From assembly GCF_000011205.1 (NCBI RefSeq), contig NC_003106.2, positions 496,001-560,000 of the forward strand: 64,000 nucleotides of DNA. Reading direction: 5' to 3'. The translations under genes were made by a program, and so were the position numbers. The notes beneath the pieces were generated by a model that was given only the letters and a program-made list of their open reading frames with translations, was not told where the DNA came from and did no database searches. This document shows, piece after piece, positions 58,062 through 64,000 of the stretch (its first letter is position 1; every line of letters starts with the position of its first letter). This stretch comes from Sulfurisphaera tokodaii str. 7. GTDB taxonomy: Archaea; Thermoproteota; Thermoprotei_A; Sulfolobales; Sulfolobaceae.

Positions 58062-58781
58062 TTAAGTTAACTTCCAAAGTTTCTCTCTTAATTTCACAAC
58101 ATCTCCAACAACAATTATTGCAGGAGGTCTTATTTTATGTTCTATTATTAGTTTAGATAAGTCTTTTAGCCTTCCCGTTATAACTCTTTGTTTTTCAGTT
58201 GTACCGTTCTCTATAATAGCTACATATTCCTCATAATCTCTCACTGAGAGTAAAACTCTCTCTAATTGTTCTATTACGTGAATTCCCATCAAGATTATTA
58301 GAGTTCCTTCTCTTGGAATATAACTTGCATCAATGATTTTATTATCAGCCCTAGTCCCTGTAATTACTGTAAAGCTAGAGGAGTTTGTTAATCTGCTTGT
58401 AACCGGAATGCCCGCATAAGCCGGCACTGCAATAGCACTACTTACTCCCGGAACTACTTCGCATTCAATTCCGTGAGATAATACGTAAATACACTCTTCT
58501 TCTCCCCTTCCGAAAACATAAGGATCTCCCCCCTTTAATCTCACAACAATGCTATTTGTCTTTGCTTTTTCTACTAAGAGTTCATTTATATAATCTTGAA
58601 GTTTTGAGTCCCCTATCTCTTTTCCTACATATATAAGTTCTGCTTTTGTATCTTCTAATAACGTCTTTGGAACTAATCTATCGTAAATAATTACATTAGC
58701 CTTTTTTATCAAGTTATAAGCCTTAAGTGTAATTAGCTCAGGGTCTCCTGGACCTGCACCTACAATAAAAACCTTTCCCAT
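58062..58781 (-). CDS. cobA: Uroporphyrinogen-III C-methyltransferase (SUMT)
   Basis: Methylates uroporphyrinogen III to precorrin-2, the branch to sirohaem, cobalamin and alternative haem synthesis. Motifs are [37 protein letters not shown] and [20 protein letters not shown]. About 239 residues, a single-domain SUMT. The ATG at 58781 overlaps the stop of the upstream membrane protein gene (TGATG). Cobalamin is needed by the mutase encoded in this window. Confidence 0.94.
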   Translation of the reverse strand: MGKVFIVGAGPGDPELITLKAYNLIKKANVIIYDRLVPKTLLEDTKAELIYVGKEIGDSKLQDYINELLVEKAKTNSIVVRLKGGDPYVFGRGEEECIYVLSHGIECEVVPGVSSAIAVPAYAGIPVTSRLTNSSSFTVITGTRADNKIIDASYIPREGTLIILMGIHVIEQLERVLLSVRDYEEYVAIIENGTTEKQRVITGRLKDLSKLIIEHKIRPPAIIVVGDVVKLREKLWKLT

Positions 58782-59419
58782 CAAATTGCCTTTACTTTTT
58801 TAATTATATAAACTCCAAATAATATTCCTTCAGGAAATTTCAGACCGAACACTAGAAGTAGTATATAATTTACAATGATGGTTTCTGGGAAACCAAACAT
58901 GTTAGCTGCATCATAAACTATAAAGAAGTATAAAATATCAGCTAAAAAACCTAGACTATATATTATTATTTTCTCTATAAATTTAAATGATGATATAAAA
59001 TAGCCTATTAAAAATCCGGCAATAGCCATAGAAGTAAATGATCCAGCAAAAAGTATCTGATTTTCTTCTTCAATCCTAAACATATATGGTGTCAACCAAG
59101 GGATTATAATTGCTAAACTTACTACAAAGGCTATTATTGAGTATTTTCTTAATGCTATTGAAATTACTGGTATTCTCTCACCTTGATCGTCCTCTACGTA
59201 TTTATCCTTACTAGATGAATTTAGTACATACCATCCTAGAATTCCGCTACCCAAAATAGGCCCTTGATAGGAGAGTAACTTTATTATTGGATCTCCAAAT
59301 ACATAAACTATAGCTGAAACAAGAAGAATTACTAAACTGCTATATTTCGCTAATGCAAGATAGTTCATAAATATATAAACTAATTCACTTCTAAAATGCT
59401 TTTTCATTGGCTTAGACAA
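58781..59419 (-). CDS. Polytopic membrane protein, function unknown
   Basis: A 212-residue protein with about six hydrophobic segments ([55 protein letters not shown], and two near the C-terminus). A polar loop rich in Asp/Lys lies near residue 75. I recognise no family. TTG at 59419 or ATG at 59407 is the start. It is coupled to cobA by a TGATG overlap, which hints at a tetrapyrrole-related or membrane-redox job; that is inference from order only. Confidence 0.6.
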   Translation of the reverse strand: MSKPMKKHFRSELVYIFMNYLALAKYSSLVILLVSAIVYVFGDPIIKLLSYQGPILGSGILGWYVLNSSSKDKYVEDDQGERIPVISIALRKYSIIAFVVSLAIIIPWLTPYMFRIEEENQILFAGSFTSMAIAGFLIGYFISSFKFIEKIIIYSLGFLADILYFFIVYDAANMFGFPETIIVNYILLLVFGLKFPEGILFGVYIIKKVKAI

Positions 59420-59461
59420 TTTAACTTAGATTGTAAAAAAATCTATTAAGACCTAAGTGAT

Positions 59462-59701
59462 TTATGGAAGATATACTTTGTATACGATTTTATCCCCTTC
59501 ATCAGATTTTGATAATATTTTAACTCCTTTTTCCTTCATAGCTTCTGCCCACATTTCAACTTGATCCGCTTGTAATCCCTTTAACGCTATAATTTCAATT
59601 TCCTGATTCCCTCCTTCACTAAGCCAAAACCTCATTATACTTAGAGCAGGAGAGTTACTTCCACACTTAGTATCACTTTGTCTTAAATCTAGTACTTTCA
59701 T
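59462..59701 (-). CDS. TusA-like sulfur-carrier family protein
   Basis: About 79 residues with the TusA two-layer fold pattern: VLDLRQSDTKCGSNSPALSI at the N-terminus and IIALKGLQADQVEMWAEAMKEKG later. Canonical TusA has CPxP; here the cysteine C14 is followed by G15 and a proline at 19, a CGxxxP variant. The family moves sulfur in tRNA thiolation and in sulfur oxidation. Coupled by TGATG overlap to the SIS-domain gene. Confidence 0.6.
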   Translation of the reverse strand: MKVLDLRQSDTKCGSNSPALSIMRFWLSEGGNQEIEIIALKGLQADQVEMWAEAMKEKGVKILSKSDEGDKIVYKVYLP

Positions 59702-60528
59702 CAATATATCATCTCAGAACTAATATTTAGGATCTTTTCATCTTCAAGGAAATAGATTCTATTCCAATTATCTCTTTTCATTTTATAAATTATTGATGAT
59801 AAAATAACTCTAGTGTTACAGAACGCACCTACGCATCCAGTCTCTTCTACTATCGTAAAATCAATCATTTTATATAGTTTATTTTCTCTCTCGTCACCAG
59901 AAGATAATATTATAATATTTCTATTTCTTGAGGAGAATATAGGAGAATGCACAAATAATTCGAGTCTTTCGTAATTAGATGGTATACCAAAAACTTCAGC
60001 CATTTTTAAACTACTGAAATATGCTACGCCATAATTTTCCGATTTACCTATAAAGAAGGGACTATTATCTAGGTTAATAACTTTATTTACTCTCTCTTTA
60101 TCTTCTTCAAATCTAAACATAGAATAAAGAGCTGATAATGACATTAGGAAGGATAAAAAACCTGGAAGTTTAGCTTTGGGCCTATAAGGTAATATAACGA
60201 CGTCATTAACTTCTTTAGCAAGTGGTGATTCCGAATTTGCTGTAATTCCAATAACCTTAACGCCCTTACTTCTTAACTTTTTAGCTAGAATTACGTTATA
60301 CCTTGTTTTTCCAGAGACAGATACGATAACAGTTGGTTTAGTAATATTAACCTCTAATGCCTCATAAGGGTCTAAAACTGTTATTTTCCTCTTACTTTTC
60401 CCTTCTATGACTAAACCGCTAGCGTAAGAATCTCCAGATCCTATTATATACGCCTCATCTAGTTGAATATGAGAATCTACTTGATAGTTAGTATTTAATT
60501 CCTCCTCGAGTAACTTGATATAGTTCAT
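59701..60528 (-). CDS. SIS-domain protein (sugar-phosphate isomerase/aminotransferase fold)
   Basis: A 275-residue protein with two SIS halves, like the isomerase half of GlmS. The first half shows AYIIGSGDSYASGL and PTVIVSVSGKTRYNVILAKKL; the second AYFSSLKMAEVFGIPSNYERLELFVHSP. The phosphosugar-binding Ser/Thr cluster is kept. Near the C-terminus TGCVGAFCNTRV adds a Cys pair. It is divergent from the amidohydrolase-like gene with only 25 bases between starts. Substrate unknown. Confidence 0.8.
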   Translation of the reverse strand: MNYIKLLEEELNTNYQVDSHIQLDEAYIIGSGDSYASGLVIEGKSKRKITVLDPYEALEVNITKPTVIVSVSGKTRYNVILAKKLRSKGVKVIGITANSESPLAKEVNDVVILPYRPKAKLPGFLSFLMSLSALYSMFRFEEDKERVNKVINLDNSPFFIGKSENYGVAYFSSLKMAEVFGIPSNYERLELFVHSPIFSSRNRNIIILSSGDERENKLYKMIDFTIVEETGCVGAFCNTRVILSSIIYKMKRDNWNRIYFLEDEKILNISSEMIY

Positions 60529-60553
60529 ATAATATTATTTAGGTGTTGTTCAA

Positions 60554-61720
60554 ATGAAAAGTATAATTAGAGCTGGAATAGCGTTAGGGGCAGATAATCC
60601 CTTAAAGAAAGTATACGTTGGTGTTAATGAAGGAAAAATAGAAGTTGTAAGTAATGAAGAGTTAGCTGGTTATGAGGATGCTGAGTTAGATATAGGCGGA
60701 TGGGATAGGCTTCTCTCACCTGGATTTATTTCTATCCATACTTTCATTACTTTATATCCTTTTAGATTTAGAATATTTTATGGAAAAATTAATGCTAATG
60801 ATCTTCTTTCAGTTATGAGTAATAATGATGTATATCATTTAGCTCTTTTAGGGGCATATCATTTGTTAAGATCCGGCGTTACCACTGTTGTATTTAGCGA
60901 TAAATATCCAGACCCCGTAGCTAGAGCTGTAACTAATGTAGGTTTAAGACCAATTATTGCTATCCCAGTAGGGTGTAATAACTCTCCGGATAATTGGGAA
61001 AAGGAGTTTAAAGCGATGTATAACAGATGGTCGCACTCTGGAAGTAACAACGTTATTTTAAAATTATGTGACCAAAGCCTTAGTAAAGAGGTTTTTGACG
61101 TAGCAAAAAGTACTAACATAGTTGTACTAGTTGAACGAACTGTTAATTTATCAAGTTTTAAAAAAGATGAACTGCCAGAAAATATAATTGCATTAGGCGG
61201 AGGTTCAAGAAGTGATCTAGATTATATAAAGAAGTATAAGATATATTTATCTTTTACCCCTTCGTTAGAAATCTCTAGGTTTCCATTAAGTGAATATAAA
61301 CCATCTTTGGCATTAGACCTTGTTCCTTCATTTGATATAAGACAAGAGATTGCCTTAGCTTCAACTAGATTAATGTTAACACCTGAAGAAGCTTTTAGAT
61401 CGATAACCATTTGGGGTCATCAGCAACTTGGTTTAAACGCTGGCTATTTAGGTATTAATAGTGATGCTGACTTGATTATCTATGAATATAGAGAACCGCC
61501 AGCTTTTCCATTAGATTATAATTCTCCCTATGAATCCTTGATATATTCTGGTTATAACATAGAAACTGTATTTGTAGGTGGAGAGAGCGTATTAGATGGT
61601 GGAGTACCTCTAAATGTGGGATTAAAGGATGTAGAAGAAGGATTAAGGAGGGTAGAGGAAATTGATAAAAGACTTGGTGAAAGAATTAGGTCTCTGGAAA
61701 AGAGTAGAGATAATAGGTGA
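60554..61720 (+). CDS. Amidohydrolase-family homologue lacking the HxH metal site
   Basis: A 388-residue homologue of TRZ/ATZ-type amidohydrolases: N-terminal composite beta domain, [18 protein letters not shown] where active enzymes have PGFIxxHxH, a barrel with [16 protein letters not shown], and the C-terminal [19 protein letters not shown] return to the beta domain. The first metal motif is H62-T-F64, and the later metal His residues are not evident, although [14 protein letters not shown] may retain an Asp. It is probably not a standard metallohydrolase. Overlaps the next gene by 59 bases. Confidence 0.75.
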   Translation: MKSIIRAGIALGADNPLKKVYVGVNEGKIEVVSNEELAGYEDAELDIGGWDRLLSPGFISIHTFITLYPFRFRIFYGKINANDLLSVMSNNDVYHLALLGAYHLLRSGVTTVVFSDKYPDPVARAVTNVGLRPIIAIPVGCNNSPDNWEKEFKAMYNRWSHSGSNNVILKLCDQSLSKEVFDVAKSTNIVVLVERTVNLSSFKKDELPENIIALGGGSRSDLDYIKKYKIYLSFTPSLEISRFPLSEYKPSLALDLVPSFDIRQEIALASTRLMLTPEEAFRSITIWGHQQLGLNAGYLGINSDADLIIYEYREPPAFPLDYNSPYESLIYSGYNIETVFVGGESVLDGGVPLNVGLKDVEEGLRRVEEIDKRLGERIRSLEKSRDNR

Positions 61721-62429
61721 TATAGCAGTAATAGGAATACCTTTTGATAAAACCCCAGAAGATGTTAAGCCATTTGCTGAGGAATTACTTAGGAAGCTTA
61801 CATATATTAAGGCAGTTTGGGGAAGATATAGGGATACCCATGGTGATTATAGATTATCTACGTTAGTTCATTTGGCTGGTGAAAAAAGAAGTGAAACTAT
61901 ATATAAAGAGCATGGTTGCAAGTACTTTTTAGATATAACAAAGGTCTTTTTCTCTGCTAAATTGTCATATGAGCACCTAAGGATAGCTAAGGAAGTAAAA
62001 AGTGGTGAGATAATTATAAATATGTTCGCTGGATATGGACCTTTTTCTATCCTATCTTATATCTTAGGAAAACCAAAGATTGTTTATTCTATAGATATTA
62101 ATCCTTTTGCATATTACTATATGATGGTTAATATTGATCTTAATAAAGCGTACGGTGTTATTCCAATATATGGTAATGCTTTCGAAAAAATAAATTATTT
62201 ACCATTAGCTGATAGGATAATTTCCCCTTTGCCAGAGAAAGCTGAAGAAGCTTTTAAAGTAGCGTGGGATCATGTGAAAAGTGGTGGAATAATTCATTTA
62301 TTTACTGAAGTAGAGGGTGAGGATCCTTTAAACAAGATAAAAGATATGTATCCAAACGTAATTTTTGCGAGGATTGTGAGAAGTGTAAAACCAAAAGTTT
62401 ATCATGTAGTTGTAGATATAAGAAAATAA
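61662..62429 (+). CDS. Trm5/TYW2-type class I SAM-dependent methyltransferase
   Basis: A 255-residue enzyme with an N-terminal small domain and a Rossmann SAM domain: [35 protein letters not shown] (SAM loop), [14 protein letters not shown] and [15 protein letters not shown] at the catalytic NLPxxA-like site (SPLP). The family methylates G37 of tRNA or makes wyosine derivatives. It starts at TTG, preceded by GAGG, within the end of the previous gene. Confidence 0.85.
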   Translation: MIKDLVKELGLWKRVEIIGDIAVIGIPFDKTPEDVKPFAEELLRKLTYIKAVWGRYRDTHGDYRLSTLVHLAGEKRSETIYKEHGCKYFLDITKVFFSAKLSYEHLRIAKEVKSGEIIINMFAGYGPFSILSYILGKPKIVYSIDINPFAYYYMMVNIDLNKAYGVIPIYGNAFEKINYLPLADRIISPLPEKAEEAFKVAWDHVKSGGIIHLFTEVEGEDPLNKIKDMYPNVIFARIVRSVKPKVYHVVVDIRK

Positions 62430-62650
62430 TGGATATTTACACAATAATGTTATTAGGTTATCAAGTTTCTCAGAAAAAGACTGTTAATGCTGGTGTATAT
62501 ACGATTAAATTTCATAGAAGAAAGAAAAATAACACATACATGTACATAGTAGAATTAGAAATTGAAGGAAAAGTAATAGAAAGGGGAATTTTTAGTGAAT
62601 ATTCTAACGCAGTAATATATGCTGGTGAGATTTTTAGTCGTTTTCGTTAA
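62429..62650 (+). CDS. Unknown small protein
   Basis: A 73-residue basic protein beginning at the ATG that overlaps the methyltransferase stop by one base. It contains IKFHRRKKNNTYMYIVELEIEGKV in two strands and EYSNAVIYAGEIFSRFR as a final helix, a simple beta-beta-alpha layout. No family recognised. The tight coupling supports a real gene. Confidence 0.55.
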   Translation: MDIYTIMLLGYQVSQKKTVNAGVYTIKFHRRKKNNTYMYIVELEIEGKVIERGIFSEYSNAVIYAGEIFSRFR

Positions 62651-62679
62651 TGCTTATAAATTGAATAAGTTAATTAGTT

Positions 62680-63969
62680 GTGAGAAAGTTGCTTAGAGAT
62701 GAAGTCCTCGAAGTTCTAAAAAGTGGAAGGGTAGATTACGTTAGAGTAGTATTTGCTGACATTTTAGGAAACAGTAGAGGAAGGTCTTTGAGAAGGATTG
62801 AGTTTGAGAAATCATTAAATAAAGGTATAGAGTATTCAGAAGCACTTCTTTATCTTGATTATAAAGATACTCCAATAAAGCAAAGATATGGCGATATTTT
62901 TGCAGTTCCAGATATAAGTACATTCGTACTAATACCATATTTAGAGAGAACAGCTAGAGTATTATCTTTCTTGACTACACAAGATAATTCTCCTCATCCC
63001 TTATGCACAAGATCGTTATTAACAAGATCAATTGATAAACTTGCTGAACTTGGTTATAATATCAAAGTTGCTTTTGAACCTACTTTCTACCTAATTAATT
63101 TCAAAGACGGGAAGCCAGTTCCAGCAGATGAAGCTAGAGCGTTCTCATCTGAAGGACTTATGGAACAACAGAATTTTCTTAGAGACCTTATTAAATATTT
63201 AGAAAGTGTAAATATTCAAGTTCAATATATAAATAAGCATTATGCACCAGGACAGTACGAAATAACTTTCAGTATGGGTGAGGCATTAGAAGAAGCAGAT
63301 TCCTTGATTACAGCTAGAGAAATCATTAGAGATACTGCGAGACTATACCATTTATATTCAACATTTATGCCAAAACCATTTAAAGAGTACCCAAGTAGTA
63401 GCATGGATATTTACATAAAATTGGTTGACACACAGAATAAGTCTGTAGGTGTTGATACTTCGGATCCTAGAGGATTAGGATTAAGCAAGATACTATATTC
63501 TTTCTTAGCTGGTATATTAGAACATATTTCCTCTATACTGGCTATAGCTGCCCCAACCATAAATTCTTATAAGAGATACAGAGAAGTAGTTACACCCAAT
63601 GTTGCTGGTATAGGGAATGAAAGACATTTTATAATTAGAATACCATCTACATATAGAGATTTAGGTGTTTTCGAATTTAGATTAGCTGATCCCTTAGCTA
63701 ATCCATACTTATTACTTTCATCAATGATATTTGCTGGGATTGATGGAATAGAGAAAGGACTTGATATTGATGTTAACTATGAAGTTAGCACTCTTCCGAC
63801 AAATCTTAAGGAGGCGTTATATAAGCTCGATAGTGATACAAAACTAAAATATTACCTTGGAAAAGAATTAGTAGATACCTTCATTGAATTGAAGAAGAAA
63901 GAAATTGAAGATTACGAAAAAGAAATAACAGAGTGGGAAATTAATTCTTATCTCAAGTCTGGATGGTAA
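62680..63969 (+). CDS. Glutamine synthetase-like protein with altered active site
   Basis: A 429-residue homologue of GlnA, starting at GTG after GCTTATAAA. It keeps the overall fold: [52 protein letters not shown] and [15 protein letters not shown]. Key residues differ: the NGSGMHxH metal/ATP motif reads [10 protein letters not shown] (237-246), with both His lost, and the ExE of the metal site reads E133-P-T135. It is unlikely to make glutamine. Related proteins include gamma-glutamyl ligases and regulatory GS homologues. Confidence 0.82.
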   Translation: MRKLLRDEVLEVLKSGRVDYVRVVFADILGNSRGRSLRRIEFEKSLNKGIEYSEALLYLDYKDTPIKQRYGDIFAVPDISTFVLIPYLERTARVLSFLTTQDNSPHPLCTRSLLTRSIDKLAELGYNIKVAFEPTFYLINFKDGKPVPADEARAFSSEGLMEQQNFLRDLIKYLESVNIQVQYINKHYAPGQYEITFSMGEALEEADSLITAREIIRDTARLYHLYSTFMPKPFKEYPSSSMDIYIKLVDTQNKSVGVDTSDPRGLGLSKILYSFLAGILEHISSILAIAAPTINSYKRYREVVTPNVAGIGNERHFIIRIPSTYRDLGVFEFRLADPLANPYLLLSSMIFAGIDGIEKGLDIDVNYEVSTLPTNLKEALYKLDSDTKLKYYLGKELVDTFIELKKKEIEDYEKEITEWEINSYLKSGW

Positions 63970-63970
63970 C

Positions 63971-64000
63971 ATGAAAGCTGCTGTCTTCAGAGAAATAGGT
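63971..64000 (+). CDS. Zinc-type alcohol dehydrogenase, N-terminal fragment (cut by window edge)
   Basis: Ten codons, MKAAVFREIG, the standard start of medium-chain zinc-dependent alcohol dehydrogenases and acryloyl/crotonyl-CoA reductases. It begins one base after the preceding stop codon. The rest lies outside the window, so the exact enzyme is unknown. Confidence 0.6.
   Translation, partial: MKAAVFREIG

Overview
The window is a compact, AT-rich chromosome segment from a thermoacidophilic crenarchaeon of the order Sulfolobales, most like Sulfurisphaera/Sulfolobus. The evidence is the four-gene sdhABCD locus with a CCG-type third subunit, the archaeal SSB with an acidic tail, aIF2-beta, aIF1A, NMD3 and RIO1 genes, archaeal CoA and pterin genes, 3-hydroxypropionate/4-hydroxybutyrate-cycle enzymes, and many start codons (often TTG or GTG) lying about 25 nt after a TATA box, as in leaderless crenarchaeal transcripts. 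I see no rRNA, tRNA, CRISPR array, insertion sequence or prophage, and no gene-free stretch longer than 300 bases. Both edges cut a gene: sdhA on the left and a zinc-type alcohol dehydrogenase on the right.

Layout. 1-3.3 kb: succinate dehydrogenase. 3.4-5.9 kb: a MoxR/VWA (RavA-ViaA-like) pair. 6.1-10.5 kb: SSB, an orphan PqqD-like protein, MoeA, homoserine kinase and a cystathionine-synthase-type enzyme. 10.5-14.7 kb: small unknown genes, DUF1152, a PD-(D/E)XK-like protein, and the KH/RIO1/aIF1A operon. 14.8-20.4 kb: thiolase, MtaB-type methylthiotransferase, then aIF2-beta, DUF424, NMD3, RNase HII and a TGS protein with a degenerate GTPase domain. 20.5-24.1 kb: an orphan type IV pilus-type membrane protein and ATPase whose promoters share 13 identical bases. 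24-28.5 kb: glycosyltransferase, pyrophosphatase, HD hydrolase, ThiDN and a MoaD-MoaE fusion. 28.5-34.1 kb: a fused FAD/Fe-S oxidoreductase and the archaeal CoA genes (pantoate kinase, phosphopantothenate synthetase, PanB). 34-37 kb: an ABC exporter, a stand-alone Lrp-type domain, a candidate structured RNA, and two ribbon-helix-helix regulators.

37-43.4 kb: isopropylmalate/homocitrate synthase family enzyme and a pterin locus (MptE-type pyrophosphokinase, PTPS family, dihydropteroate-synthase-like) that also holds a degenerate HEPN/nucleotidyltransferase-like pair. 43.4-50.3 kb: thioredoxin reductase, inositol-phosphatase family, a membrane-anchored tandem AAA ATPase, a CrtI-like oxidoreductase preceded by a 34-residue membrane peptide gene, a phosphodiesterase and a phosphoribosyltransferase. 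50.3-55.2 kb: methylmalonyl-CoA mutase large subunit and epimerase, Hsp20, ZPR1, a GTPBP1-like GTPase. 55.2-58.8 kb: medium and small subunits of a molybdenum hydroxylase with two CoxG-like proteins and a MocA-like transferase, a YHS protein and SUMT. 58.8-64 kb: membrane protein, TusA-like protein, SIS protein, a metal-site-deficient amidohydrolase homologue, a Trm5/TYW2-type methyltransferase and a degenerate glutamine synthetase homologue.

Molybdenum is a recurring theme: MoeA, MoaD-MoaE, MocA-like and the Cox-type subunits are all here though dispersed. I see no single new defence or mobile system. The best leads are a candidate small RNA at 36.4 kb, the HEPN/MNT-like pair in the pterin locus, several family members that lost catalytic residues (TGS GTPase, amidohydrolase, glutamine synthetase), and two tiny genes of 34 and 58 codons.
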